From: Hyalangium gracile
GTDB lineage: Bacteria; Myxococcota; Myxococcia; Myxococcales; Myxococcaceae
Length of the DNA: 64,000 nt
Reading direction: 5' to 3'
Assembly (NCBI RefSeq): GCF_020103725.1
Contig: NZ_JAHXBG010000020.1
Coordinates: 1-64,000, forward strand
Shown here: positions 8,334 through 16,559 of the stretch, one piece after another
Position numbering within the stretch: position 1 is the first letter of the stretch
How the letters are laid out: every line of letters begins with the position of its first letter
The notes under the pieces: generated by a model
What the model saw: only the letters and a program-made list of their open reading frames with translations
What the model was told of the DNA's origin: nothing
Database searches by the model: none
Translations under genes and position numbers: made by a program

Positions 8334-10142
8334 ATGAAGCGTTGGGTCTGGCTGGGATTGGTGGGTTGTCTGGCGGCCTGCAAGGAGGAGCCTCTGCCAG
8401 CTCCCGTGGAGGAGCAGGACTGCACGACCCAGGGCTCCGAGGGCCAGGCACTGCCTTCGCCGGTACCGACCTTCGCGAGCCAGTCGCTCGAGTCCGCCGA
8501 GGCTTCCGCGGATGGCCGACAGCCCGTCATCATCCGCTACCGCCGCACCGTGTCCGCCGCCTCGGCCGCGCAGGCCGCGTCGGACGTCGTGACGCGCGCT
8601 GGCGGTGTGGTGACGGCGCGCCTGGGCAACATCGGCGCCGTGGCCGCCCGGGTGACGCCCGAGCAGCGGGCGGAGCTGCTGCGCAACCCGGAGGTGCTCA
8701 CCGTCGAGCCGGATCGCCCCGTGTACGCCCTGGCCCGGCCGCCGCTGGTGACGACCGGCGCCGTGGGCGAGTACACCGAGGGGCTTCTGATGGTGCAGGC
8801 CCCGAAGGTGTGGGACGCCAACAATGACGGTGTGCTCGATGCCAACGCGCCCAACGGGACGGGCATCCGCGTGTGCGTCGTCGACAGCGGCTGGGACAAC
8901 CGTCACCCGGAGCTGAAGGCCGCGTACGTGGGCGGCAAGGACTTCGTCGACGGGGATGAGGATCCGCTCGACAAGGAGAAGGACACCAACCTGGGCCCTG
9001 GGAAGTGGGGCGGCGGCCATGGCACGCACACGGCGGCCACCATCGTCGCGCAGCTGGGTTCGGCCGGCTCGGTGAACCCCGGTGACGAGCCCAACGGCGT
9101 GGTGGGCGTGGCGCCCGGCGTGGAGCTGCTCGTGGCCCGCGTGCTCAACACCAAGGGCACCGGCAGCACCACGAGCATCATCGCCGCGCTGCAGTGGTGC
9201 CAGCTGCAGGGCGCGAGGATCGTCTCGCTGTCGCTGGGCGCTCCGGAGCGGAGCGAGGCCGAGAACGATGCCTTCCAGGTCGCCATCAAGGCAGGGCTGC
9301 TCCCCATCGCCGCCAGCGGCAACAGCGGCACGGGGGACCTGGCCGCCGACGAGGCGCTCGGCATCGCCTACCCCGCTGGCTATGACGGCGTGGTCGCCGT
9401 GGGTGCGGTGAACTTCAGCGGCGAGCATGCCCCCTTCTCGCAGATCGGCCAGAACCTGTCCCTGGTGGCTCCGGGCAGGGACGTGCTCTCCGCGGTGATC
9501 GTCGGCGCCGAGTCCTACTCCGTGGTGGATGTGGACGGCGTGTCCTTCGAGTCCAGCTCGGTCGAGCTCGCCCCGCTGGGTGAGTACACCGGCAAGATGC
9601 TCACCTGCGGGGTGGGAGATTCGATCAAGTCCTGCGGGGAGGAGGCCACCTGCAGCGGCTTCGTCGCGTACGTGGACCGCGGCGGCCAGGACGCGCAGGG
9701 CGCCGGCCTCACCTTCGCCAAGAAGGTGGACTTCATGCGCCGGGCTGGCGCGCGCGCCGTCATCATCGGCAACAACGATCCGAAGGACGGCGTCGGCAGG
9801 TTCACGCTGGGCAACGAGGGCACGTGGGTGCCCACGGCCTCCGTCTCCAACCTGGACTCCGTCGCCGTGAAGGCGCTGAGGGGCAAGGACGCCAAGGTGA
9901 AGCTCATCGGCGTGGACTACGCGAAGCAGGACGGCACCTCCATGGCCACGCCCCACGTCAGCGGTGTGGCCGCGCTGGTGTGGAGCGCGCGCCCCTCGCT
10001 CACGGCGACCCAGGTGCGCGAGCTGATCGAGGACTCCGCCAAGGACCTGGGGCCCACCGGGCGTGACAAGGTGTTCGGCCACGGCCTGGTGCAGGCCGAG
10101 GACGCGATGCGCCTGCTGCAGAGCCGCTTCCCGGCGCCCTGA
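8334..10142 (+). CDS. Subtilisin-family (S8) serine protease lipoprotein
   Basis: A 602-aa secreted protease. The signal peptide ends in a lipobox (LVGCLAAC), so it is a predicted lipoprotein. An inhibitor-I9-like prodomain spans about 60-125 (VIIRYRRTVSA). Catalytic residues are Asp in VCVVDSGW (about 184), His in GGHGTHTA (about 230) and Ser in GTSMATPHVSG (about 538). Between His and Ser is an insertion of about 130 residues (about 395-520) that looks like a PA domain (GFVAYVDRGGQDAQG, ARAVIIGNND), as in large subtilases. It is likely a surface or extracellular protease for predation or nutrient release. It converges on the anti-sigma gene. Confidence 0.93.
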   Translation: MKRWVWLGLVGCLAACKEEPLPAPVEEQDCTTQGSEGQALPSPVPTFASQSLESAEASADGRQPVIIRYRRTVSAASAAQAASDVVTRAGGVVTARLGNIGAVAARVTPEQRAELLRNPEVLTVEPDRPVYALARPPLVTTGAVGEYTEGLLMVQAPKVWDANNDGVLDANAPNGTGIRVCVVDSGWDNRHPELKAAYVGGKDFVDGDEDPLDKEKDTNLGPGKWGGGHGTHTAATIVAQLGSAGSVNPGDEPNGVVGVAPGVELLVARVLNTKGTGSTTSIIAALQWCQLQGARIVSLSLGAPERSEAENDAFQVAIKAGLLPIAASGNSGTGDLAADEALGIAYPAGYDGVVAVGAVNFSGEHAPFSQIGQNLSLVAPGRDVLSAVIVGAESYSVVDVDGVSFESSSVELAPLGEYTGKMLTCGVGDSIKSCGEEATCSGFVAYVDRGGQDAQGAGLTFAKKVDFMRRAGARAVIIGNNDPKDGVGRFTLGNEGTWVPTASVSNLDSVAVKALRGKDAKVKLIGVDYAKQDGTSMATPHVSGVAALVWSARPSLTATQVRELIEDSAKDLGPTGRDKVFGHGLVQAEDAMRLLQSRFPAP

Positions 10143-10166
10143 GGTAGGCCGCAGGCCCGCGGGGGC

Positions 10167-10694
10167 TCAGTAGGAGTCCACCGCGGGCGTGGCGATGAGG
10201 CACGCGCTGAAGCGATCCTCCAGCGCCGCCACCGCCTCGCCGCTCGGATCCACGCAGGCCTGCAGCAGCCCGGAGGCGAGCACTTCCTGGCTCCACGGCT
10301 CCTCCAGGGAGTGCGCCGGACGCACCTGCGCCAGCCCGAAGGTGATGAAGGCCACGGCCGCCGCGGCGCCCATCGCCATCATCCCCCGGTGGGACCAGTG
10401 CGGACGGCGCGGCTCGGACCGCACGGCGCGACGCGGCTCGGCCATGGGCCTGGGCGCGGGGGCGCCATTCTTCGCGGCCAGCCGGGCCTCGAGGGCGGCG
10501 AAGTTCAGGGCGGGACGCGCGGGCATGCGGCGCGCCCGCTGGGCCATCCACCCTCGCTCCAGCTTCAGCCACGCCAGCGCATGAGCGCACGCGGCGCAGC
10601 CCTCGGCGTGAGCGCGCACGCGCTCGGCGTCCGTCGGGGACAGCTCTCCGGCCAGAAGCAGATCCAGCTCTTGCTCGCGGCAGGCGAAGCTCAT
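10167..10694 (-). CDS. Zinc-finger anti-sigma factor
   Basis: A 175-aa protein. The N-terminal zinc-binding anti-sigma motif is H-x3-C-x2-C (HAEGCAAC, about residues 29-36) preceded by the Cys at residue 5. A membrane segment follows (about 105-125, MMAMGAAAAVAFITFGLAQV), then a short periplasmic tail carrying two Cys (LLQACVD, RFSACLI) that could sense redox state. Its start overlaps the sigma gene stop (ATGA, 4 nt), so the two are translationally coupled. Known role of the family: it holds the partner ECF sigma factor inactive at the membrane until a cell-envelope signal. Confidence 0.88.
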   Translation of the reverse strand: MSFACREQELDLLLAGELSPTDAERVRAHAEGCAACAHALAWLKLERGWMAQRARRMPARPALNFAALEARLAAKNGAPAPRPMAEPRRAVRSEPRRPHWSHRGMMAMGAAAAVAFITFGLAQVRPAHSLEEPWSQEVLASGLLQACVDPSGEAVAALEDRFSACLIATPAVDSY

Positions 10695-11317
10695 GGGTGA
10701 CCTCCAATATGCGCGGCCAGCCGCTCGCGGAGCTGCAGCCGCGCGCGGTGGATCTCGTTCTTCACCTTGGGCAGGGACCAGCCCATCACCTGGGCAATCT
10801 CCTCGTACGGCAGGCCATGGTCGATGCGCAGCAGCAGCGCCGAGCGCCGCTCCTCGCGCAGGTGCCCGAGCGCCTCCGCCAGCAGCGCCTCGGTCTCCTG
10901 ATCCAGCAGCAGGTCCTCCGGAGAGGGCGTGGGCAGCACCGCCTCCACCAGCCCCTCGCTGTCCTCGCCATCCACGTCCAGGTGGACGCCTCGCGCGCGG
11001 CGGGACTCCAGGAACACCAGCCGGGCGATGCCCAGCAGCCACGAGGCCAGCCGGTCCTCGTCCTTCAATGTGCCGAGCCGCCCGTGGGCGCGGACGAACG
11101 TCTCCTGCGTGGCCTCGTCCGCGGCGGGCTCGTCCCGGAAGCAGTCCTTGAGGAAGCGCCAGACGGCTGGGGAGTGCCGCTCGAAGAGGATCCGGAACGC
11201 GGTCGGATCTCCCGCGCGGGCCCGGCGCAGCAGGGTGCGCTCCCCTTCTCTGGCCTCGGGGGCCTCGTCCTGGGCGGCGAACATTCGCAAGGCAAGCAAG
11301 GGAGCCACGGACCCCAT
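10691..11317 (-). CDS. ECF-family RNA polymerase sigma factor
   Basis: A 208-aa sigma-70 family protein. Region 2 is at about residues 30-100 (GDPTAFRILFERHSPAVW, ADEATQETFVRAH) and region 4 at about 150-200 (GLPYEEIAQVMGWSLPKVKN, a helix-turn-helix). Alternative starts at 11317 and 11284 exist; the longer is listed. It is paired with the membrane anti-sigma gene. A GGAAC at 11365-11369 on the minus strand resembles an ECF -35 element, but a convincing -10 was not found, so autoregulation is only possible. It is divergent from two envelope-protein paralogues that may be targets. Confidence 0.9.
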   Translation of the reverse strand: MGSVAPLLALRMFAAQDEAPEAREGERTLLRRARAGDPTAFRILFERHSPAVWRFLKDCFRDEPAADEATQETFVRAHGRLGTLKDEDRLASWLLGIARLVFLESRRARGVHLDVDGEDSEGLVEAVLPTPSPEDLLLDQETEALLAEALGHLREERRSALLLRIDHGLPYEEIAQVMGWSLPKVKNEIHRARLQLRERLAAHIGGHP

Positions 11318-11490
11318 GTGACACGAGCCGGCCGGTGGTTTCAGCGCTCCCGCCTTTTCTTCGCGTTCCCCCGGCCCCGCCAGCGTGCCTCAAGTGCGTC
11401 GAGAGGGAAACCCACTTGCTCCCACCTCCGGGGGGCAGGGGGGCAGGAGGGGGCCGGGCGTCGCGGCCGGGCGTCCTGCACCGACCCGAT

Positions 11491-11502
11491 CCCACCTTGT
11501 GC
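11491..11502 (+). promoter_or_regulatory. Shared upstream block, copy 1 (CCCACCTTGTGC)
   Basis: CCCACCTTGTGC ends 27 nt before the start codon of the first tandem paralogue. The same block with one change occurs before the second paralogue at 12451-12462. It may be a promoter element, an operator, or residue of the duplication. No known consensus is recognised. Confidence 0.3.
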
Positions 11503-11529
11503 CGTGGAGGGGGAGCAAAGGAGCGACAC

Positions 11530-12351
11530 ATGCGAAGAGGAGTCTGGGTGGTGCTCGGCCTCGTGGGGTTGGCTCCTGTCGGGGCCCTGGCCGAGGAGGC
11601 GCGACGGCAGCCAGCCGAGCAGGCACAGGGGGGCCCGCAGGCTCAGGGGCAGGAGGCCTCTCCGGAGGTCCTCCAGCAGCAGATCTCCGAGCTGTGGCAG
11701 GACGTCCGGGTGCTGCACCAGGAGGTGGCCTCGCTGCGTGAGCAGTCCGGAGGGACGGCGGCGGCCCCCGCGGTGGGAGGCGCTGGCCAGCAGGGGACTG
11801 CGCCCGCGAATGCCAGCGGCGGCCCCGCGACGGACGACATCGCCGTCTACGGCCCGATGGGCAGTGACGCGGGAGGCGCGGGCTCGGCGGGGGGCGGAGC
11901 CACGACGGTGACGGCGGAGCAGGCGGGCACGGCGCTGGCGGAGGACGCCGACACCTCGGGGATCATCGTGGAGATTCCCAGGGGCGGAGTCCGGTTCCCG
12001 GGCATCGAGGGCGCCCGGCGGAGCCAGGTGAACGAGCCCGGCACGGCGACCGGAGGCAGCGGGAGGACCGAGAGCGCTTCACCCTGGAGCAACGTGCCCA
12101 ACGAGGAGGTCTTCGTGGGGACGCTGCGGTCCGCGACGCGAGAGCGGCTGCTCATGGTGGGGCCGGAGGGCCGTGTCTATGAGTTCGGCATGGGTGAGCG
12201 CACGCGGGTGCTCGACCTGAACGGAGCCGCCATGTCGCTGCAGGCCCTGCGGGAGGGGACTCCCGTGCGGACGGTGACGCGACCCGGGGCGCTCGAGAAC
12301 CAGGTCATCACCCTCCAGGCGCTGGGACAGGCTCCGGCGCCCTCGCGCTGA
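11530..12351 (+). CDS. Secreted protein, tandem paralogue A
   Basis: The protein has 273 aa. A signal peptide (MRRGVWVVLGLVGLAPVGALA) is followed by a Gln/Glu-rich coiled-coil segment (about 35-75, LQQQISELWQDVRVLHQEVA). A Gly/Ala/Thr-rich linker comes next (about 80-185). A small beta-rich C-terminal domain spans about 200-265 (VFVGTLRSATRERLLMVGPE, RVYEFGMGERTRVLDLNGA). The layout and C-terminal domain match the next gene (12483-13283), so they arose by duplication. The C-terminal domain resembles DUF5666-type OB-like domains; that match is tentative. The start at 11530 follows AAAGGAG. Confidence 0.78.
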   Translation: MRRGVWVVLGLVGLAPVGALAEEARRQPAEQAQGGPQAQGQEASPEVLQQQISELWQDVRVLHQEVASLREQSGGTAAAPAVGGAGQQGTAPANASGGPATDDIAVYGPMGSDAGGAGSAGGGATTVTAEQAGTALAEDADTSGIIVEIPRGGVRFPGIEGARRSQVNEPGTATGGSGRTESASPWSNVPNEEVFVGTLRSATRERLLMVGPEGRVYEFGMGERTRVLDLNGAAMSLQALREGTPVRTVTRPGALENQVITLQALGQAPAPSR

Positions 12352-12450
12352 TCCACGAGCGGCGGGCGCGGTGCAGGGGGAGCGGGTGAGCGAGCGGTGC
12401 TCGCAGCCCGTGCCTTCTCTCGAGCACCGTTGCCCGGAAACGTCCAGCGG

Positions 12451-12462
12451 CCAACCTTGTGC
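12451..12462 (+). promoter_or_regulatory. Shared upstream block, copy 2 (CCAACCTTGTGC)
   Basis: CCAACCTTGTGC ends 20 nt before the start codon of paralogue B and differs by one base from the block upstream of paralogue A. A GGAAAC (ECF -35-like) lies just upstream at 12436-12441, but copy 1 has no equivalent, so the block rather than the -35 is what is shared. Confidence 0.3.
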
Positions 12463-12482
12463 GGGGACGGGGAGGCACGGCA

Positions 12483-13283
12483 ATGCGGAAGGTCATGCTG
12501 ACGGTGGTGGGGCTGGTGGGTGCGTCGCTGCTGCTCTGTGGCTCGGTGGAGCTGCTGGCGCAGACCGACACGACGACCGAGGTGGGCACCACGGTGGGGC
12601 GGGATGCGACGGACACCCGGCTCCAAGGGCCTTCCGGAGGCACCCGCGCGGGCACCACGGGCACCTCGGACACCTCGGACCCAGGAACGGTGGGCACCGG
12701 CGGCGCCGGCACGGCGAGCGGCACGGGCACGGCTGCCACCGGCACGGCGCAGACGACCGGGGGCGCGGGCCCTGGCGTGGCGGAGCTGCCGTTGTCCGTC
12801 ATGCAGCTCCAGCAGGAGGTGGCTCAGGTCCGGCAGGATGTGGCCCAGCTTCGCGAGCAGCTGGAGAGCATGAACCAGAACATGGGCGTGGGAGGCTCCG
12901 GGCAGGCTGGCACCTCGGACACCCAGGCCCCCGCGGCCAGTGGGACGACGCCTCAGGACATGGTGAGGACGCCGCCAGACGAGCCGCTCCGGGCGGGGAC
13001 GGCGCAGGAGACGGGAGCCCGCAGCACTCCGGACACCGGCGAGGCCGTGGTGAATGCCATCTACACGGGCACCGTGCGCTCGGTGGCCAACGGGCGGCTC
13101 GTGCTGCTGGACGATGCGGGCCAGTCCTTCACCGTGGAGTTGGGGCAGCGGACGCGCATCCTTCGCAATGGCCAGCGCATCTCCGCGCAGGACCTGAAGC
13201 AGGGCACCCGCGTGCGTGCCACGGTGGACATGCTCGCCGGGCACAACCAGGCGATGGAAGTCACCACCCTGCCCGCGCGGTGA
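12483..13283 (+). CDS. Secreted protein, tandem paralogue B
   Basis: The protein has 266 aa. Signal peptide MRKVMLTVVGLVGASLLLCG is followed by a Thr/Gly/Asp/Ala-rich low-complexity region (about 30-105) and a coiled coil (about 112-140, MQLQQEVAQVRQDVAQLREQ). A second linker leads to a C-terminal beta domain (about 195-262, IYTGTVRSVANGRLVLLDDA, FTVELGQRTRILRNGQRIS). It is parallel to paralogue A in every part, and the C-terminal domains align through T-x-R-I/V-L. The start at 12483 is preceded by GGGGAGG. It is probably periplasmic or surface exposed. Function is unknown. Confidence 0.78.
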   Translation: MRKVMLTVVGLVGASLLLCGSVELLAQTDTTTEVGTTVGRDATDTRLQGPSGGTRAGTTGTSDTSDPGTVGTGGAGTASGTGTAATGTAQTTGGAGPGVAELPLSVMQLQQEVAQVRQDVAQLREQLESMNQNMGVGGSGQAGTSDTQAPAASGTTPQDMVRTPPDEPLRAGTAQETGARSTPDTGEAVVNAIYTGTVRSVANGRLVLLDDAGQSFTVELGQRTRILRNGQRISAQDLKQGTRVRATVDMLAGHNQAMEVTTLPAR

Positions 13284-13427
13284 GGACGGGCCCGCCGTCC
13301 GTCACCCCGAGTCGGTGTGCGCTGGGTCCGGGCGCTCGACTCCCGAAGAGGCTTCGCCACCTGAAACGGGTAGAGGACCCGAGTCCGCCCCCGCCGCTGG
13401 TCCGCCCCTGCCGGGAGCAATGGGTCT

Positions 13428-13454
13428 GAACTGGTCTGCTTGTCATACCAGTTC
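13428..13454 (+). repeat. Dispersed hairpin element, copy 1
   Basis: The left arm AACTGGTCTG (13429-13438) and right arm CATACCAGTT (13444-13453) flank the loop CTTGT; one G/C pair extends the stem outward. The left arm has one mismatch to the other two copies (C in place of A). It sits in a 294-bp spacer between convergent genes. The rest of the spacer holds no recognisable gene. See copies at 17254 and 53434. Confidence 0.8.
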
Positions 13455-13577
13455 GGTACCGGTTCGCTCACAGGGCGCCTCCCTGGCCAGGCAGTTCCCT
13501 GGGCATGGGAGCCGCTCTCGAGGGTGCGAGAGCTTCTTCGGACCTGTTGGACTGCACGCGGTAGCGTCCGCGCGGCC

Positions 13578-14192
13578 TCACGCCGGCACGCGGGCTCGCA
13601 GCACCGCGCGCGAGTAGTCCACCACCGCCGCGGTGGCGAGCACCGCCACGACGGCCACCAGGGGCCGCACCAGCGCGGGCGCCAGCAGCGCCGCCAGCAG
13701 CGTCACCGTCTGCACTCCCGTGGTGGCCTTGCCGAGCAGCCGCGCCTTGAGCTCCACCGGGCGCAGCGTGGCCACGAAGCGCGCGACGAGGAAGCCCACC
13801 GCCGTCATCACGTCACGCACCAGCAGCAGGCACACCTGCACGGGCGTGAGCAGCCCGTCGAGCAGCAGCGCGAGGATGGCCGTCACGGCGAAGCCCCGGT
13901 CGCCCACCGGATCGATGAGCGCGCCCAGGCGCGAGGTGAGGTGGGCGTGGCGGGCGATCCAGCCGTCGAGCACGTCCGTCAGGCCCGCCAGCACGATGAG
14001 CCCCGCGCGCAGCAGCGTGTCCGTGGTCATCAGGAAGAACGCCGCCAGCACCAGCCGCGACAGCGAGAGCGAGTGCAGGAGCGCCAGCTGTACCCGCCTG
14101 GGAATCAGGGGCGGGCGGAGCCGCGTCTCCGCGGGCCGGAGCAGAGGCCCGCCGGGCAGGTTGGATGGGCTGAGGAGGGGCGGCCGGCGCAT
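13578..14192 (-). CDS. CDP-alcohol phosphatidyltransferase family protein
   Basis: A 204-aa integral membrane enzyme of phospholipid synthesis, which moves a phosphatidyl group from CDP-diacylglycerol to an alcohol. The family signature D-x2-D-G-x2-A-R-x8-G-x3-D-x3-D is complete at about residues 72-96 (DVLDGWIAR, then GALIDPVGD). Six hydrophobic segments are predicted. The acceptor alcohol (glycerol phosphate, serine, inositol or another) cannot be read from sequence; the length fits PgsA-like enzymes. The N-terminal 30 residues are Pro/Arg rich. Confidence 0.87.
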   Translation of the reverse strand: MRRPPLLSPSNLPGGPLLRPAETRLRPPLIPRRVQLALLHSLSLSRLVLAAFFLMTTDTLLRAGLIVLAGLTDVLDGWIARHAHLTSRLGALIDPVGDRGFAVTAILALLLDGLLTPVQVCLLLVRDVMTAVGFLVARFVATLRPVELKARLLGKATTGVQTVTLLAALLAPALVRPLVAVVAVLATAAVVDYSRAVLRARVPA

Positions 14193-14315
14193 GGTGGGTC
14201 TCGGGCTCTGCCTTCAAGATAAGGAGGAGATTCCTCCTGGCAGGATGTGACGGGCCTCCTCTCCCGCCGGACAGGAGAGGAGGCTGGCGCCCGTCTGCTC
14301 ACCGAGGTGCCGGGC

Positions 14316-14780
14316 TCACTGCGCGGGAGTCAGGGTCTTCTCGTAGTTCTCCAGGGTCTGCCTCACCTTGGGCGCCAGCCTGTGGTCCGGCGCCAGCTCC
14401 AGGAAGGTGCGGTACTCCTTCGCGGCTTCGGAGAAGTTGCTCGTGCCGGCCAGCGCCGCCCCGAGGATCATGTGGCAGTCCGGGTTCTTGGGGTCCGTGT
14501 CCAGACAGCGCCGGGCCAGGGTCTGGGCCTCCGAGTACTGCTTGGCGCGGACCAGGCCGGCCGCATCCTCATAGAGGGCCTTGGACTGCTTGTCGGTCTG
14601 GGCCGTGGCCGCCTTCTCCTTCTTCTTGGTGGCCGCGGGCTTCTTCTTCGAGGGCTGCGCGGCGAGGGCGGGTGTGCCGAGCAGCAACAGCCCGGTCATG
14701 AGCGCGCCCAGCCAGAGGCTGCGTCGGGAAGAAGGACGAGGGTAGGACGTGCGCACTGCTGGCGAGAGGGAGGGGGGCAT
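14316..14780 (-). CDS. Secreted TPR protein with Lys-rich linker
   Basis: The protein has 154 aa. A long basic N-terminus, then a hydrophobic core (LWLGALMTGLLLLG) and PALAAQ make a signal peptide (about 22-42). A Lys/Ala linker follows (SKKKPAATKKKEKAATA). Two TPR-like units are at about 65-140 (LVRAKQYSEAQTLARRCLDT, SNFSEAAKEYRTFLELAPD). It is probably periplasmic. The start could instead be an internal Met nearer the hydrophobic core. Confidence 0.72.
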   Translation of the reverse strand: MPPSLSPAVRTSYPRPSSRRSLWLGALMTGLLLLGTPALAAQPSKKKPAATKKKEKAATAQTDKQSKALYEDAAGLVRAKQYSEAQTLARRCLDTDPKNPDCHMILGAALAGTSNFSEAAKEYRTFLELAPDHRLAPKVRQTLENYEKTLTPAQ

Positions 14781-14805
14781 GCCGCCATCCTACCGTGCCA
14801 TGGAC

Positions 14806-15111
14806 TCAAAGGGACTCGGCCCCGAGAGCCCGGACCACGATGGCTTCCTGCCGGAAGCGCCGCTCCAGCTCGGAGCGATAGCCCTTCCACCACGCGCGAT
14901 CGAGCGTGTCCGTCATCACCTCGAAGAGCACCACCTCGTCGTGCGTCGTCTCCCCCTCCTCCTTCCAGACGCCCGCGGCGGGTGACTGCAGGAAGGCCGT
15001 CACTCCGCCGAAGCGCTCGGTGAGCTCCGAGCGGACCCGCTCGAAGTCCGCCCGAGGGAAGGCCCGGCGCTCGTTGTCTCGCAGTGGCAGCAGGAACTGG
15101 ACGAGGTACAT
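14806..15111 (-). CDS. Conserved small protein of unknown function
   Basis: A 101-aa soluble protein beginning MYLVQFLLPLRDN with conserved-looking blocks GGVTAFLQSPAAGVWK, VVLFEVMTDTLDRAWWKGY and RRFRQEAIVVRA. Similar small proteins occur widely in proteobacteria without assigned function. The compact mixed alpha/beta pattern suggests a ferredoxin-like fold; that is inference. It starts 6 nt after the stop of the DUF2171-like gene upstream, so the two form an operon. Confidence 0.72.
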   Translation of the reverse strand: MYLVQFLLPLRDNERRAFPRADFERVRSELTERFGGVTAFLQSPAAGVWKEEGETTHDEVVLFEVMTDTLDRAWWKGYRSELERRFRQEAIVVRALGAESL

Positions 15112-15117
15112 CCCGGG

Positions 15118-15717
15118 CTAGTAGCGGGTGGGGGCCTTGGGGTCCGGGCCGCTCGTGAGTGGCTGCTCCTTCTCTTCCTCGTCCACGCTCAGCGGATCCC
15201 ACCCCGGGCCCGCGGCGCGGCGCTCCGCCATCGCCGGCTCGTGAGGCGGCGGGATGTACGGAGCCTGCGGAGGCGACACCCGAGGAGGCAGGTCCTCGCT
15301 CGGCCGCTCCGTCGCGGTGGTGCCGGGGACGGCGTCGCCCGTGGGCCGGAGATCGTACTGCCGGTGGTCCTGGAACTTGGCGCTGTCCATGCGGGCCTCG
15401 GTCAGGTCCGTGGGGCCCAGGCCCAGCCCGCCCTGGGGCGGCGGCGCGGCGATGCCGGCGATGCCCACCGTGCCCTTCTTCGTGCCCTCGTGGGCCTCCG
15501 AGTCCAACCGACGCAGGGCGGCGTGGTCCCTCATGAGGAGGAGCTCATCTCCGCGGACGGTGGAGATGTCCTCGAAGGGGAGCCGGAAGTCCCGGAGGAA
15601 GAACTGGCCCTTCCCGATGATGATGCCGTCGGTCGTCACGTCGATGACGCGTCCCATCTGGACGCCGTCGCTGCTCATGACGGCCATGCCTCTCTGGATG
15701 TTGGTGCGCTGGTACAT
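15118..15717 (-). CDS. DUF2171/PRC-barrel-like protein with long disordered tail
   Basis: The protein has 199 aa. Residues 1-75 form the beta-rich DUF2171 type domain (GMAVMSSDGVQMGRVIDVTT, FFLRDFRLPFEDISTVRGDE). Residues 80-199 are Pro/Gly/Asp-rich and probably disordered. A second, shorter DUF2171-like gene occurs at 21103. The same frame runs upstream into the decayed cytochrome, so the start at 15717 (MYQRTN) is chosen because the domain begins there. It is probably co-transcribed with the 101-aa gene. Confidence 0.78.
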   Translation of the reverse strand: MYQRTNIQRGMAVMSSDGVQMGRVIDVTTDGIIIGKGQFFLRDFRLPFEDISTVRGDELLLMRDHAALRRLDSEAHEGTKKGTVGIAGIAAPPPQGGLGLGPTDLTEARMDSAKFQDHRQYDLRPTGDAVPGTTATERPSEDLPPRVSPPQAPYIPPPHEPAMAERRAAGPGWDPLSVDEEEKEQPLTSGPDPKAPTRY

Positions 15718-15859
15718 CGCTCGCTCCTCCGCTCTCTCGAGGTGAAAGCCAGGGCGGGGACCGGGCAGGCCCTGGCGCGTTCCCACTCGAAAGATGGGGA
15801 CTGCCCCGGGCGGGGGGAGAGGGGAGTTCCTGCTTGCTGGCGGCTCCATGGCCGCTCGC

Positions 15860-16557
15860 TCAGCGGGCCTGCAGCAGCACGAGTAGGTCCGCGGAGTACG
15901 GCTGCAGGTCCAGCGCCTGCTCGAGCTGCTGGGTCGCCGTGGGCACATCCTTGCGGCGCGGCGCGAGGCCAGCAGCTCGAGCGCCGCCACGCCGCGCGAG
16001 TCCCCCAGCTGCGCCAGCGCGAGCGCCGAGGCCTGGCGCGCCCAGAGGGACGAGTCCTTCAGCAGGGGCACGAGCTCCTCGGAAGTGGTCCAGCACGCCG
16101 GAGCCCTGGCAGGTGGCCTGGTTGGCGCTCACCCGCGCCGGAGCGTCCTTGCGGAGCTGAATCTCGTTGGGCGCGTGCTTGTCGTGGGGCGCGCTGTGGC
16201 ACGTCAGGCAGGTGGCGCCGCCCTTCATGTGGCAGAGCGACTGGGTGAGGGCCTGGTTCTCGAAGCTGCTGGTGCTGGGGCGCCCGTCCTCGAAGTAGTC
16301 CCCGGAGAGCTCTCCGGCCACCAGCAGCACCATGGGCTGGGCGGAAGCGGTGGGCCGCGTCCAGCAGGGGGAAGAGCGTCCGGCGCGGCCCGTGGCACTG
16401 GGCGCACACGGCCAGGCCGAGCTCGGGCGACAGGTGCCGGGGCTGGAGGATGTCCTTGGGGTCCTGCGTCTCGGCGTGGCGGGCCCCGGGGCCGTGGCAG
16501 CTCTCGCAGGCGACTCCGGCGTCCGCGAACGTCGTCTTCCACTGGTGGGAGCCGCCC
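15860..16557 (-). pseudogene. Decayed multihaem cytochrome c with HEAT/TPR tail
   Basis: Read on the minus strand, one frame gives HQWKTTFADAGVACESCHGP and AVCAQCHGP (two CxxCH haem sites). A frame change near 16350 gives MVLLVAGELSGDYF and ATCLTCHSAPHDKH (a third CxxCH). Near 16080 the frame changes again to a HEAT-like repeat (VPLLKDSSLWARQASALALA), and near 15960 to a TPR-like end (QQLEQALDLQPYSADLLVLL) with a TGA at 15860. At least three frame changes and no start codon or signal peptide remain. Intact relatives are much longer periplasmic multihaem proteins. It is a relic, not a working gene. Confidence 0.85.
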
Positions 16558-16559
16558 GC

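Noticed and set aside
8235-10082. 615-aa antisense frame to the S8 protease
   Set aside because: Shadow of a strongly biased gene; composition is Arg/His/Gly-rich and no motif is present.
13061-13471. 136-aa minus-strand frame crossing hairpin copy 1
   Set aside because: It is antisense to paralogue B, and the shared peptide NWYDK seen at all hairpin copies comes from translating the repeat itself.
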